From Paragyromitra xinjiangensis (lineage: Eukaryota; Ascomycota; Pezizomycetes; Pezizales; Discinaceae), in contig JBCAMK010000002.1 of assembly GCA_038503065.1 (NCBI GenBank), positions 2,542,001 through 2,606,000 on the forward strand: 64,000 nucleotides of DNA. Direction: 5' to 3'. A program made the position numbers and the translations under genes. Of this stretch, positions 8,807-22,000 are shown piece by piece; the stretch's first letter is position 1; the number at the start of each line of letters is the position of its first letter. The notes under the pieces were generated by a model. That model did not search any database. It was not told the origin of the DNA and worked only from the letters and a program-made list of their open reading frames with translations.

Positions 8807-11800
8807 ATGCTTGACCCTCCCCCTCCGCCGCCCGCAGCTATGGACCCCCCGCCCATAGTCCCCGCCGTGGGCCCGTACATGCTGCAGGAACTCGTCTCCG
8901 ACCTCCCGCTGGACACCCCCGAGCACCCCCACGTCGAGATCACTACCCTCGAGGCCTGGGACCAGAACCTCTACGTCGGCACCTCCGCGCACGAGATCCT
9001 CCACTTCGTATCGATACCGCCGACACCGGCCCCGGTCTCCTCCACCGAGCCCGCAAAGCCGGTCTATATCCTTGCCTCACGTCTGCAGCCCCCCGCGACT
9101 GGCTCGGTCGCCGCTGCATACATCAAGCAGATCCTCCTCCTCCCGACCGTCTCCCGCGCGCTGGTGCTCTCCTCCACCGGCTTCCTCTCCTTCTTCACCC
9201 TCCCGGAGTTCTCCCCCGTCTCCGGCACCAAACTGAAAGATGTCGCATTCATCGGCGGCCTCGACCTCGATGAAGAAGAATACGAGCGCCGCGAAGGCGC
9301 CGCCTCATCCGATGAGCGCGGAAAACAAGTAATAGTCCTTACCAAGAAACTAATCCGAATAATCCGCGTCGGGAGTGCCGTCCGCCAGATCAAGCCCATC
9401 GAGCTCCCCGCCGCAGCTATCACCTCCGTGCGGCGGAGCGTTATCGCCTGTATCGCAAACGCCGAGAACTACGCCTTAATCGACACCGAACATATCCGCC
9501 AAATCCCGCTCTTCCCGATCTCCACCAGCTCCGGAGACGAGCCCCCGACCATCCCCCCGCCTGTCCCGCCGCCAGACCCGCCGCCAATGGAACGTTCCCC
9601 CTCCAGCTCCACCCCCATGTCGCGCACATCCTCCGCCTCCCACCCCCCTCGCACCTCCTCCCTCACCCCTCGAGAACGCCGCAACAGCTCCGCCGCCATG
9701 TCCCGCGAGAACAGCAACCCCCCGCACACCCGCTCCAGCAGCACAAGCAACATCGGCCGTCCCCGCCAAACCACACGAACAGGTCGTCGAACCCCCTCCC
9801 GCCTCTCAGTCCCCGACGCATCCACCTCCCGTCCCGCCTCCCCCGCCTCTGGATCCCCAGGCTCCCCCCCTGCTTCATCGCCAACCCACATCCCCGGCCC
9901 CTCTGGCGGCAGTCGTCGTGCTTCCGGCGGCTCACAAACCGCACCTGGTGGGATCCTGGCTGCGCTGAGGGCTAGAACTCCCACCCCCGTGCCCCCGGTT
10001 AGGCCGTTGCAACCACATATTGCGTCGCCGAACTCGATGGAGTTCTTGTTGACCACCGGAACACGGTGGGAGGATCCTGGAGTGGGGTTGTTTGTGAACG
10101 TCGAGGGTGATGTCACCCGTGGAACTATCAGCTTCGAGAAGTATCCGGAGGATATACTAGTACAGGACAACTGGGTAGCTGCGCTTATCCCCCACCGCGG
10201 GATCGAGGTGCAGCAGTGGGATCTAGAAGACGGGGAAACAGATGAGGAGGATAGACACGGGGTAATAGAGCTAGACTGGGAGGGTGAGAGACTGGGTATG
10301 AAAGAGGTGATAACGCTCGACGGGAGAGTGATCGGTGGGGTAGTCGCGAGACTACGACTCGAGCGGGTATCGTTGAAGGGGGAAGAGGAGGAAGGTGGGA
10401 GGGAGCTAGAGAGGAGGGAGCTGGAGGAGAAGGTTATTGCTGAGAGGGTTTCTACTGTGGATAGTAGGGTTGTGGTTTTTAAAGGGAAACGTATATGGGC
10501 ATTGGTACAGACACCATTGGCTCTACGATTAGATTCACGTCTGCCAATGGTCACTGCGAATCTACCTGAGGAGACACCAAAGTCGAGGATTCTACATATA
10601 TTAAAGACTCTACACAAGGTAGACGCCATTGAACCAAGTACCGAAAGGGGATTCCACGAAGTCGCATATATACGACAAAAATGCGGACTCCTCCTCCTCG
10701 GGGAGTTCCTCCGCCTCGATACATTCGAAAACACCAATATCGAGCAACAAGAAGTCATCATCGCCGAAGAAGCACTAATCGAGAGCGCGACGGACCCACG
10801 ACTAATCCTAGCACTATTCGGCGGCAACTTCACAGACGATGTCGTCGTCGGGAAATCCGGCATCTGGGTATACGGTGGTGTCAAGCAGGTATTCAACGAC
10901 ATCCGTAGCGCCCGTCAAGAGGGTGAATTCCGACGAGATACGCTCCTACTACTAAAACGATATCTAGCTGTCTGGAAACGGAAGAAAGGTTTCGGCAGTA
11001 TAGCGGACGAAAAGGAGATATTCGCAACTGTGGATATCGCCCTTATCCGTGTGCTGCTGCTTCTTGATTCCCCACAATACCTTCCCCAGAAAGGATCTAC
11101 CCTAGTTCCAGAAGGAAACATAAGAGCAGAACTCTACACCCTCGTCGAGAAGGACGTTGAGGACTTCGACGGGACCTCGAAGCTACTGAATGATTTTGGA
11201 CGTCTATACGTACTCAGTATCCTCCTCCAGAGCAGAAAACTATACCGTGAAGTCCTCAGCACCTGGAAGCGGCTACTAGAGGAAGGAGACGCCGCCAGCG
11301 AATTCGACGACGGGGAAGAAAGAGTCAAAAAGTACCTCCTCGGCATGAAAGACCAAGCGCTCGTCGAAGAATACGGTAAATGGCTTGCAGCCAGAAACCC
11401 TAGATTAGGAGTCCAAGTATTCGCCGACGAAAAAGCAAGAGTTAAATTCGAACCCGCAAAGGTCCTCGAAATACTCAAAGAATACGCACCAACTGCAGTC
11501 AGGGGCTACGTCGAGCATCTCGTCGAGAAGGGAAACAAAGAGTACGCAGATGATCTAATATTCCTATACCTCAAAGACCTAACCGACGTTCTCGACACCT
11601 CACCCTCCGCATGTGAGCGTCTCAAGGACTCATACGAGTCCTATCGAGCTCTCACCTCACCAAAACCTACATACCGTGAATTCATCGTCGATAACTCCCC
11701 GCCGTCGTTCGAAACCGATGGACAGAGCGACTGGTGGAGGAATAGACTCCGTTTTCTTGAGCTTCTCGGGGGTGAAGGCAGTTACGACATTCCGAAGGCC

Positions 11801-12307
11801 CTCACACGATTAAGTAGATTCCGCGATGTCCTGGTGCCTGAGATGGTGATCTTGTATGGCAAAGAAGCAAGACATGAGGATGCTCTTAGACTACTTACCC
11901 ATGGACTCAAAGACTTTGATACAGCTATCAATTACTGCCTTTTCGGCGGGCTTAGCATTTTCCAGACGCGCAAGGTCATCACAGACCGCGAGGAGCAGAA
12001 AGCGTTATTCGCGATACTACTAGGGGAGTTTCTGAAGCTGGAGGAGTATGGAGAGCGGTTAGAGCAGACTACGTTATTGCTAGAGAGGTTCGGCGGGTGG
12101 TTGGATTTAGTCCATGTGTTGGAGGTAATACCGGAGAATTGGAGCGTCGAGATGTTGTCGGGTTTCCTGTTGAGTGCGTTGCGTCAGATGGTGAGGGAGA
12201 AAGCGGAGGTGAGCATGTTGAGGGGGTTGAGGAGAGGGGAGAATTTGAAGATCGAGGGCCAGTATGTGGATAAGTGTGATGCTATTGGACCTACGATTGA
12301 GAAATGA
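8807..12307 (+). CDS. VPS3: VPS3-like CORVET subunit (CNH domain, Vps39/TGFBRAP1 family)
   Basis: Single exon, 1166 residues. VPS3 is the endosome-specific subunit of the CORVET tether that works with Rab5-type GTPases. The N terminus has a citron-homology beta-propeller start (PYMLQELVSDLPLD, then EITTLEAWDQNLYVGTSAHEILHF). A long Ser/Pro/Arg-rich insertion follows at about residues 245-400, then the rest of the propeller (EKYPEDILVQDNWVAAL). The C-terminal half is an alpha-solenoid with the Vps39-type repeats (NPRLGVQVFADEKARVKFEP; DTAINYCLFGG). Fungal Vps3 proteins are of about this size. A second in-frame Met lies 11 codons in. The alternative is VPS39/VAM6, but the N terminus fits VPS3 better. 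Confidence 0.8.
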   Translation: MLDPPPPPPAAMDPPPIVPAVGPYMLQELVSDLPLDTPEHPHVEITTLEAWDQNLYVGTSAHEILHFVSIPPTPAPVSSTEPAKPVYILASRLQPPATGSVAAAYIKQILLLPTVSRALVLSSTGFLSFFTLPEFSPVSGTKLKDVAFIGGLDLDEEEYERREGAASSDERGKQVIVLTKKLIRIIRVGSAVRQIKPIELPAAAITSVRRSVIACIANAENYALIDTEHIRQIPLFPISTSSGDEPPTIPPPVPPPDPPPMERSPSSSTPMSRTSSASHPPRTSSLTPRERRNSSAAMSRENSNPPHTRSSSTSNIGRPRQTTRTGRRTPSRLSVPDASTSRPASPASGSPGSPPASSPTHIPGPSGGSRRASGGSQTAPGGILAALRARTPTPVPPVRPLQPHIASPNSMEFLLTTGTRWEDPGVGLFVNVEGDVTRGTISFEKYPEDILVQDNWVAALIPHRGIEVQQWDLEDGETDEEDRHGVIELDWEGERLGMKEVITLDGRVIGGVVARLRLERVSLKGEEEEGGRELERRELEEKVIAERVSTVDSRVVVFKGKRIWALVQTPLALRLDSRLPMVTANLPEETPKSRILHILKTLHKVDAIEPSTERGFHEVAYIRQKCGLLLLGEFLRLDTFENTNIEQQEVIIAEEALIESATDPRLILALFGGNFTDDVVVGKSGIWVYGGVKQVFNDIRSARQEGEFRRDTLLLLKRYLAVWKRKKGFGSIADEKEIFATVDIALIRVLLLLDSPQYLPQKGSTLVPEGNIRAELYTLVEKDVEDFDGTSKLLNDFGRLYVLSILLQSRKLYREVLSTWKRLLEEGDAASEFDDGEERVKKYLLGMKDQALVEEYGKWLAARNPRLGVQVFADEKARVKFEPAKVLEILKEYAPTAVRGYVEHLVEKGNKEYADDLIFLYLKDLTDVLDTSPSACERLKDSYESYRALTSPKPTYREFIVDNSPPSFETDGQSDWWRNRLRFLELLGGEGSYDIPKALTRLSRFRDVLVPEMVILYGKEARHEDALRLLTHGLKDFDTAINYCLFGGLSIFQTRKVITDREEQKALFAILLGEFLKLEEYGERLEQTTLLLERFGGWLDLVHVLEVIPENWSVEMLSGFLLSALRQMVREKAEVSMLRGLRRGENLKIEGQYVDKCDAIGPTIEK

Positions 12308-14311
12308 GCGGGTTGCTGTTTTTCTGGTTTTAAGGTGTTCGTGGTTGCTTTAGATATCTAGATACGATCTGTATGAATAGGAAATGATGTTATGGCTAGC
12401 TAAATGTATTGAGGCCATGAGATAATACGATATTTGAGCATATTTGAATGTGTCACTCGTCCTTAGTACCAGCTCTATTGGGTACATAGAGTAGGAAATT
12501 GGTTTACTCTCATTCATCATACTTCGCATATTTGTTGGTTAACGTTCAACCTCGACAGGTGAGACCATAAATCCCAAAACCCAGTAGATGCACAAGTGTT
12601 TTCCGCAAGGTCGACCTCCCTACATCTCCACCATCCCGAGGAAAGTCCCCTCTTATCTAGGCTCCCAAATATCCTACAAGCCTGAATCTACCTACTATGT
12701 AGAAATCAGTATTCAACTGCATATGTAAATCTGATCACGACTGCGTATTTTGAGGAATTTCCCACTCTGGTCCTTACAGCCAAAAATGAAGTTTAATAAA
12801 GCCACAACCCTTAATCGTATACCCTACAAAGATTACAAAAATTCTTCATCAAAACTATAGACCCTAAATATCCCTATAAATATCTGTCTGCTATGGACGA
12901 CGGTACCCCAGCTTGCTCACGCCCTTGCCATGGACTCTCCAAACCTATCAGTCGTACTATGCTCGGTCCCTATAGATAATCCAAGATAAGACACTGAAGC
13001 TAATTGAATTTGTGGCCCAGTTCTAAAAACGCCGATACTCCTTACCGCTAACCCGCCACATTCTAGTCGGGAGAGCGGTTTCTAAAGTACGCTTACGGGA
13101 TATAAAATACGCTACCAAGATCTCTAAGCATAATGTCAACTTAGTCTCTAGAGAACACCACGCGCGTGACTAATCTACCCAAAAGCACTCTTAAGCTACG
13201 TCCTACCCCTCAGATAGTATCAAGGATACGGAGCGGTTAAGGGATTTTAAAATCTAGGGTTTTGTGGCTTTGATAGTCCGTGGTAGAAAAGGTCCTGCTA
13301 ATCATTAAGATAGGAGATGGTATATGAAACATTATGATATACCAAGGGTTTATCTTATAGTTTAGCTATATAGTCGTTTATAACTGCGGCAGACGTCCCA
13401 GGGGGAGTGACGCAGAAGGGGCTTTCTGACAGTATTCGAAACTAAACCACCACTCGACAAGTCTTCAAACCCGGTTTACGCACCAAACCCAAAAGATCGA
13501 GGGGTTAAAACACACAATAAGTTACCAACTATAGTAGCTCCGATAAGAGCCCATATAAATCCATCGAAATGGCGAGGGCGAGCGACCTCCCATGATCTAC
13601 GAAATCCCACACGAAGCCTGAACCCCCCAAAGATTGACTTAGCTCGAAGTGAATTAAAATATGAACAAGAATAGAACCTCCACCGACCCAAAAGAGTCCC
13701 TCAAAGCAAAAACAAACAAGAGAAAGAAGAAAGTTCGAGCAAGCCTCAACGATAATTTTTAAACAGAAGAGGAAAAAACATTTTTACCATAAGAAACCGA
13801 TCCCCTACCTCCCAGACATTAAGACATCCCAACCCAGCCAGCAGTAAAAAGAACATAGAAGTGGCCCATTAAACTATTCAGTAACCGTAAAGAAAAGAAA
13901 CAGAAAAAAACTTTTGTACCATCAATGACCCCTAAACAACCAAGCCGCCCATCTTCTACAATGGTTGTATAGAAGTCTAAACCCCTTTTCGTTCCCTTCA
14001 TTTTTCCGTCCTCTCTATCAGCAGCAAAACCGTTTCTTCGTCCTAAGTGCCCCACGAATCCCCATACAAGAAGAAATAACCCCCTGACATGAAAAGTCAT
14101 AGAAAGCATTAAGAAAAAAGAAAAAATCATTTTGTAAAATCCAAAAAGGAAAGCAAAAGAAAAAGGAGCAAGCGAAACGTCAACACAGAAAGGTGTCAAT
14201 TTACAGAGAAAAATACCATAAAGCAAGCCCACTAGATAGACGCCAATCTAAACGCTCTATAGCCTGCGCCCGCACACCCAGTTTTTTGTTTTGTTTTTAT
14301 ACGACGATGAT
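12308..14311. other. AT-rich spacer between VPS3 and eIF4G
   Basis: Two genes converge on this 2-kb gap, so both 3' ends lie in it. The middle (about 12.8-13.4 kb) is AT-rich with stops in all frames. It could be a decayed transposon, but I see no ends or recognisable protein fragment. Confidence 0.4.
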
Positions 14312-17300
14312 TTATTTCAAGTCTCCAACCGGAAGGCTAGCAGCTGTTGGTGGAGACGAAGCCGGAGGAGATGTAGTATCATTCTGCTCTCCGGTTTCAT
14401 GGTGTGCTGAGGTAGATTCTTGGAGCAAGCTAAAAAAACTGTTAGTCAAAAGCTATTCCAGAAGACCAATTAAAAACACTTACCTAAATGGATTTGCATG
14501 CGACGTCGAGCCCTTTCCAATCGGGGTAGATGTCCGCGAGGACGGGTTCGAATCATCCATACGACCTGGGGTACCGGCCGGTCCGAACCCTCTCCTGCTA
14601 CCATTGCTAGAGCTGCGAGACCCAAGCAAGCCACCAGGCCCAAAGCCCTGAGTAGCACTAGAGCTAGCTTGTCTTGACTTGTTGGTCAACTTGCGGAGAT
14701 CATCGGCGTTGAGTGTTCCCCCCTTGCTCTGGTCTTGCCAATTAGGAGGATGCATTTGTCCACCAAAGCCCTGAGAGAAGGATCGATTGTCGCCACCACG
14801 TCCTCCACCACCGCCAGGTCTGCGTTGGTTAGCGCGCGAAGCAGCTTCTTTCTCTTGCTGGGCCTTAAGCGCATCCTCCCTAACTTCTTGGATGGTCTTA
14901 GGTCCCTTGTCGGCCTCCTTAGTCTCCCACTTCTTACGACGAAGATCGATAATATCCTATAAAACGTTAACATATTGTCGCAAACCCAGAAAATTAATAT
15001 AGAACCCACCATAAGCATGAACCTCATACGGCTGTTGAGGTCCTTGTTCTCCGACAGCTGGCCGATACGGTGGAAGTACATATCCATCATACCCTTACTC
15101 TTCTCAGACGTATCCAACTGAAGACCAATAGTCTTGAGCAGCTTGCACAAACTCTCCACCGTCTCATCCTCAGCAATACCTTCAAAGTCCAGGAGTTTCC
15201 GGATACACTCATTCATGATACGCTCCGTCAACATGCCCAACTTGAAGAGTTCTCCAATGAACTGAACAAGACCAAGACCACGACGCTTCGCAGCCGCAGC
15301 AATATAGTACTCATCAGACAACATGACGGCCTCGTCAGAGACACCCTCAGGCTTGGGTGGCAAATTGATCTTCCAGCCGCGCTCGAATTCCTCTTGACAC
15401 CTGTTGAGGAGGTATTTCCTGAACAAGTTACCACCCATAACGACCTGATCGTTTTTGTCGCGGATGCCTTCGTCCTTGATGTTCGGGTCCATTGACTCCA
15501 ACATGCGCTTGCAGAACTTAGCATACATAGAAGACCAGGCAGCCTCGTCAGTAGCTTTCTCGAAGGTAAGCTGGATAACTTGTCGAAGAGTACGACCATC
15601 CGTCTCGAACTTAGATTGACTAGTAATATCGAGGATCTGATCGGAAATCTTATCGAACTTCTCGGGAGTCATCTTGTTCAAGGCGGCCTTAACCTTACGT
15701 TGCACAAGTTCAGGCGACAGCCTAACCTCCTCAGAAGGAGTAGGTGCCGTTTCAGGCCCCTTAGCAAGTCCGACACGAGGCTTCCATCTGTTCTCAGAAA
15801 CCGGCAGAGGCTTGACATCAGATATCGGGATGGTGGGCTGGTTGTTCTTATCCCCTTGTCTAGACTCAGTCTTCTCCATAGGAACACCACCCTTCCTGCT
15901 GGAGCCACGTTGCGAACGGCGATCACCTCCCATTCTAGGGCTCTGAGGCAAGCCGTTGTTCGCCAACGAGCTGCTAGAGTTTGTTCGCATAATACCAACA
16001 CCTCCAGATCGTTGGGGGAAGCCGCTAACCATACTAGCCAACGGATTGACAGGCAAAGAAGTAGGCCGCGACTGCTGGAATCGCTGCTCGGAAGTCAACA
16101 TATTCGCCGGAAGACTGGGCTTGAAGGAACCAAAAGTACCCATAGGCTGCGGTACAGATGCACCAGATCTAGAAGAGCCACGAGGGCCTAGACCAGGAGT
16201 GCGGGCAGTCTGGGGACGAGCAGAGTCAGGCTCTCCAACGGTATCGCGCATCGTCTTATCCCAATCGACGGTGGGCTTCTCAGTAAATACAGTCTGAAAC
16301 TGCAACAAGAAATCCTTTTCATACTTGAACTTGCCACTAGCGGCAGGATTGAGAGCAGGATTCGGCGAGAGAATGTTGGCGGGATAATTGACACTGTTGA
16401 TGTTATCAATGAATCGTGCAGACTTCAATGCGGTGAGAGCTGCCGAAGGAGGACCAGGCTCGTTCGTCTTAATCTGAAGGTTCAGAGGGCTCGGTTTGGA
16501 ACGAGATTTCTCGGCACCCCTAAGAGTTGGAGGAGGCATAGATTCACTATCCGGAGTAGTAGGCTTAGCGATCGCCGGTGTTGATGGAGGGGATGCTAGA
16601 GCCTTTTGTGCAGCTTCTTCCGCGGCCTTCGCCTCAGCTTCAGCTTCAGCCTGAGCCTTTGCCTTTGCCTCCTCCTCTTCCTTAAGCTTTCGGGCTTTCT
16701 CGGCTTCGATGCGTGCTTCTTCCTCTTCCTTCTCCTTGGCGATTCTAGCCTCTTCAGCTGCCTTCTCTGCAGCTACACGAGCGGCCTCGGCCTCAGCCTC
16801 TTCGGCCTCCTTCCTAATTCTCTCTTCCTCAGCCTTCCTTGCAGCCTCTTCTTCGGCTTCCTTGCGAGCCTTCTCCTCCGCCTCCCTAATTTTCCGCTCT
16901 TCCTCCTCCTTGAGTTTACGGTCCTCTTCTTCCTTAATCCTACGCTCCTCTTCTTCTCTCTCTTTACGAAGACGCTCCTCAGCCTCCTTCTTCTCGGCCT
17001 CTTTCTTTTCAGCCTCGAGTCGTTCCTTCTCGCGAGCCTCTTCTTCCTTCTTCCTATCCTCTTCAAGACTCTTCGCAACGGCCGCCTTCATTTCCTCCCT
17101 CTTCTTCAACTCCTCCTTCTTCTCCTGCTCAGTCTTAGCACTCGCGCTAGCTGATCTTGAGTGCAATGCATTACGGGACACACTGCGAACAGGAGCAGGG
17201 CTTGGAGAAGAAACAATAACAGGGGCACTAGTAACAACCACAGGGGAAGCCTGTGACTTCTCAATATTGACCTTAGCACCAGTAGTCGGGTTGACGATTT

Positions 17301-19012
17301 TAATCGCCTTGCTTGGCTTTGGCTTTTGGAATGGACTACCGGGAACGCCAGGGCCAGGAGTAGGTGGGTTGTTAGGTGGCACTGAAATCGACTGAGGTGT
17401 GTGAGTCGGGGCTGGCATTTGTCCTATGCCAGAAGTGGGCCTGCCTGGAACTTCCATATGAGGCATATTGGTGCTTCCTTGTCGTGACATGGGCTGTGTC
17501 TGATATAGGTTGTATCCACTAACTGGTGGTGCCATTTGCTGATATGGTGCTCGAGGACTGGTTTGTGACATTGGGTAAGGCGCACCCATTTGTCCAGTCA
17601 TTTGGGGATAGCCCAAATATGCCTGTTGATAATAACCTTGAGCCTGATACTGGTTTGGATCATAATGCATCGAGGCTTGCAGACCACCGTACTGCAAAAA
17701 TAGTCAGAAAATACTCAAATATCAAACGATGACCCTCTAGTTTCCGAAAAAGAGGGCTCCCTGCAACAGTAGCAATAACGACAGAAAGTAAACTGGATTC
17801 GGATCGGGGAGATAAAATATAACTTACAGCTTGAGGAGGCATATACTGCTGCTGCTGAGGAGGGTAGAGCTGAGGGGTTACCATCGGCTGTACAGTTGCA
17901 AGAGATGGCGAAGCATGAGACATCGCTGGGCTCCTGTGAATATTACGTGGGGAATTGGGATAACCCTGAACCGCAGGTCCTCCATATGGCTGTTGGCCCA
18001 TATTTGGAGGCTGTCCACGATTCTGATTGGGGCCGCCATAGCCACCTCTCCCGTTATACCCATTGTTGTTATACTGATGGCTCTGCTGGTAATTCTGGTG
18101 GTGGCTCGGCCCATAGTTTTGATGTCCACCCCGAACAGGGTTCCGCATTCCACTGCGCTGGCTCTGACCAAGATGGGAAGGGCCGGTCTCAGTATGATTA
18201 GATTGGGTAGACTCACGTCTTTGATGACTTTGCATACTCACTGGGCCACTTGGCACTGGAGGCATGGACATAGGCCTCTGATGCTATTAAACATAATGTC
18301 AGGTACGGTTGAGCCTTGATATTCAGGATTGCAAACTTACATGATGGGTAGCTTCACCAAACTGGATGCGACCACTGGCCGCAGTCGCTTGGCCCGGCGG
18401 AACGCCTCCGGTCGCCATAGGACGAACTACAGGAGACGGAGAAGACTGTGGTGAACTCGCTTTCTGGTTAGATGCCAGTGGTGCAGTCAAAGATGGATTA
18501 CTCGCTGCGGCGGCAGAACCCGATGAAGCAGGTCCAGTGGCCTCATGAAGGGTACCGAACGTGATAGCCGGAGTGCCTCTTGGAGGGCCGTTAGGCATCA
18601 TGGACCCCCCGGCACCAGATGCAACAGATGATTTTCGACTGTGGTGTCCGCCAGGAAAGGGATTGGGAGTCCCATTAGCAGCGGCAGGACCACTATTAGC
18701 TACAGTAGGAGGAATTTTCCCATTCACCGCCGGAGAAGCTGTCGAAGTGGGCCGTGCATTTTGCGCAGAAGCTCCAACGGGGACGTGGGGGGAGGAGGGG
18801 CTCGCGGCGATGACGGGAGTAGGCTTCTTCGAGGCAGCTGTTGCGTACGACAGTTGTCGCTGGGCGGGGGCGCTAGCCTGCACAGCGGCAGAAGACGATG
18901 TCTGACCGCTAACTGAGGGCGTCCGTGCGTGGGATGAAGACGAAGGGGCGCTCGAGTTGGTCGATGGAGAAGCTTGAGGGATGGAAGTAACGTTTGATGT
19001 GATGCTTGTCAT
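14312..19012 (-). CDS. TIF4631: Translation initiation factor eIF4G
   Basis: Five exons: 19012-18341, 18283-17828, 17691-15010, 14956-14484 and 14429-14312, giving 1466 residues. eIF4G is the scaffold of the cap-binding complex and bridges eIF4E, eIF4A and poly(A)-binding protein. The first 570 residues are Ser/Pro/Gln/Asn-rich and disordered. A long charged Glu/Lys/Arg/Ala coiled-coil region covers about residues 570-735. The eIF4E-binding motif YEKDFLL (YxxxxL-phi) is near residue 831. The MIF4G HEAT domain starts at about 1038 (VQRKVKAALNKMTPEKFDKI). The C terminus is Arg/Gly/Ser-rich. The last two junctions restore RFMLMDIIDLRR and NPFSLLQ, as expected for fungal eIF4G. No MA3 domain is present, as usual in fungi. 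Confidence 0.93.
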
Positions 19013-22000
19013 TCGAAATTTTGTGGGATTTTTTGTTTGATAAGGTTTGTTCGGGGAGTCGCACTTGAGATTGATGGGAGGAGAAAGCGGGAGGAGTTGA
19101 ATATATTTTTGTTGGATTGTTTTTTTTTTTTGTGGCGGGTGATAGATTTGGGGGGGGGTTGATTTTGGGGGTGTGTGTGATGTGTTGTTGTTGATTGATT
19201 CTAACCAGTAGAAAAAAAAAATTACCTTTTTTTTTTATTTCTTCAAAGCAGGTTCCGACGATCGCCTTCAAGAGAAAAGATGTCAGTTCGGGGTGGTCAG
19301 TGCAGCGCGGAGAGAGGTGGGAGCGAGGAGTGGGGTTTTTTTGTGGGTAGAAGCAATGGGCGCGGGGCATTCTAGGGAAGCTCTAAAAAAAACAGTCCCG
19401 AGCACCAGGGAAGCAAGATGGGCTCAGAAAAGCACCAAAGCCTACATACCTGTTTTTACTTGTTATTGAAGGAAATTTTCTCCTTTCTACGTAGGGACTC
19501 TTTTATTTTTAGAGTGGCGAGCTCAAAAGACCGTCGTAGACGACTGCTGTTGCCAGGACAGCCAGGCAAGCTGGCAACGGGGAAAAAGGTGACGAAACTT
19601 CTCGAACTGATGAAGAAAATTAGTCGCGCGCTCTTGCAGCTGTGTAGGAACGCGATCACCCTCTGATAAACCGGAGGGTCCGCTGTGAGAAGAGAAGATG
19701 GAGATTGATTGAGTGGAGTTGGGGGGGGGATGAGGAGGGGAGAAGGAGGAGGGGAAAAGAAAAGAATAAGAAGGGGAGGAGAGCCAAGGCTGGGAGGGAA
19801 GTGGGCAGGGGGGGGGGGTTCAGTACTGGACGAGAAGGGTCCCAGGCGAGAAAAGCAGTTGGCAGCCAGACCTGGGCTAACTCTCTGGCTCGGGAAGAGC
19901 AACAGCAAATTGAGCTCTAGCGCCCCCAGACATGTGCAAATGACTGCATTTCTCTGCTCTACGCACAAAACGAAACGGCATGTCGCAACAGCCGCACAAA
20001 CCAGTTCCAGCCCGAACGAACGAGTCCCGCCAGCAAACTGGGACTAGGGCGTGCAAGCAGCATCGTGACTGCCACTAACATTCTCTGCACACTAACTAAT
20101 CTACGAATCTTATCTAAACCTCGAATCTTCGCCTCTCCCCATATGTACATGTACTCTACTCTACATGTATTTTTGGCCTCTCAACCTCCCGGTCCGTCCA
20201 CTAGCCTCGCAGCTCTCTGTGTGCCAACTCAATCTCACGCCTCCATCCTGTTTTGACACCTCCAGACCTCCCCCAATTTCGATTCATCTTTAACCCCCCC
20301 CCCTCCAACAGCGATGCCCATCTTCACACCATCATTAGATTGCAATGCTTAGTTCCAAGAACCTCCAATTACCCCCATAGAAAAAGATGAGTTCCTACGT
20401 TCCAAAACCTGAAGAGAAAAAATCCCACAATCCCTTCCCACAGCCAACGTACCCACAAGACACCTGTCACTCTGAGAAAAAAAATATGTAAGGTGACTCA
20501 TGTGTGGTGCGCTCATGTATGCTCGATGATATGTCAGTTTCGGTCCTGCAGGGATATACAGAGCTGATAACGTAGCCAATGATATCTCCCTGAGGGTCTC
20601 TCCTAGGAGCGAATATCAAATAGCTGTCGTGTTGACATCCAGCTTCAACGTTCTTCCCCGAGAGCTGGTTTGATAGGGCACGAAATAAAACACCAGGTCC
20701 AGATCTGAATAGCTGAGCTTGAGTTTGCACTGTTCGGCATGCGGCTCAAGGCTCCCGCTGTGGGGGAAACAGAGCTCTTTTCAGAAATGGTGTGAGGCAA
20801 TCAGAGTTGTTTTCAAAGAGAATTCTCGAGCATCTCCTGCCGAGAGCCCTGGCTGTCAATTCTCCGATCGAGACAGTGTTCACTAATCGTGCAGTCCAGT
20901 TGGAACTCTAAACGTGCTCGCAAACCTGAGAAAAAAAACCCCCCTCCCCCCAGTGAGAAAAATAAATAAAATAAAAAACCCTCCACCCTAAAAACAACCC
21001 CCGTTAAAGAACTCCTTCACTCAGGGGAGAACAATCAAAGCCCACACGCAGATGATCTCATCGATCATCTTACCCACCTACAAGCACATCCGCCAAAGAG
21101 CCGCGTCGCCAATGAAATTTCCTTGCATAGAAAACCTCTGGTGGCCAATCCAGCCGACGGATATCAGCGGCGTCAGAATTTCCCACCACCGTCGCAGCAT
21201 CACTTGCCGGCCACCTTGGTATGTTCGCCTTTTTAGCCAGACAGCGCTGATCAGCCCCAAAGAAGAATGTTTGAAGATCCGCCTCTGAACGCACAAAAAA
21301 AAAAAAAACGTCTACATTGTTTCCTTTTTCCCAAAGCCCTGGAAAGAAGGAAGGCAGAAAAGAAAAAGCCCTGAATAAAGGAAGAGATAGAGAAATATAC
21401 ATAGGGCTATTATCACGTTGTTCCCTGCGATGAATACACCCATTTCTACCGCAACAAACAACCACTGGCTCAAACACCCTCTCACCATCCAACCGGGCAA
21501 ACATCCGAGGACCCAATAACCGGCGACACCATGTGCAGTTCATCGCAACGGGTCCACGCATCGGAAATAAATAAGTGAAAATATTCTCACCTGTAGTATT
21601 TTTTCTCTGGGTGTTTTTTTTCGGTGTAACGCCTCAATCTACGGTGCCAACTGTCAAGCTGACTTAGCCTCATCAGATGGGAACTAGCAGCTGCCTTAAG
21701 AATTTAAAATAGTCCCCATCCAGCCTGCTGGAAGTTGGGGGGGAATAAGATGGTACGCTAGGTGCTGCGCATTGCTACGTATGCTATTCGGCTAGATCTT
21801 TGGGTGTGCGATTGTGCTATGTAGGACCGTGATTTTCCCGCACTTAGTTTGCATGTAAAGTAGGGAGGTGTTACATATGTATCCTCAGACGAGCGCTCGT
21901 AGAACTGAGAACATAGGGTGACGATTTCGGTTTCCTCTATCATTTCTCTGAATCGGGTAGTGGAGTGTGGCGGTGGAGAAAAGCAAATAATCAGGTACTC

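Noticed and set aside
9469..10902. A 477-codon minus-strand open frame inside VPS3
   Set aside because: It is antisense to a gene with clear family motifs, is extremely Ser-rich where VPS3 is acidic/Glu-rich, and shows no domain.
12780..13440. Decayed transposon between VPS3 and eIF4G
   Set aside because: AT-rich and stop-dense, but I could not find terminal repeats, target duplications or a recognisable transposase or reverse-transcriptase fragment.
16606..17395. Leu/Phe- and Ser-rich plus-strand frames opposite eIF4G
   Set aside because: They are the complement of the Glu/Lys coiled-coil codons, which gives long Leu/Phe or Ser runs by necessity.
21070..21561. A 163-codon minus-strand open frame in the eIF4G upstream gap
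   Set aside because: It contains homopolymer-derived residues and no recognisable motif; overlapping frames on both strands are equally long.
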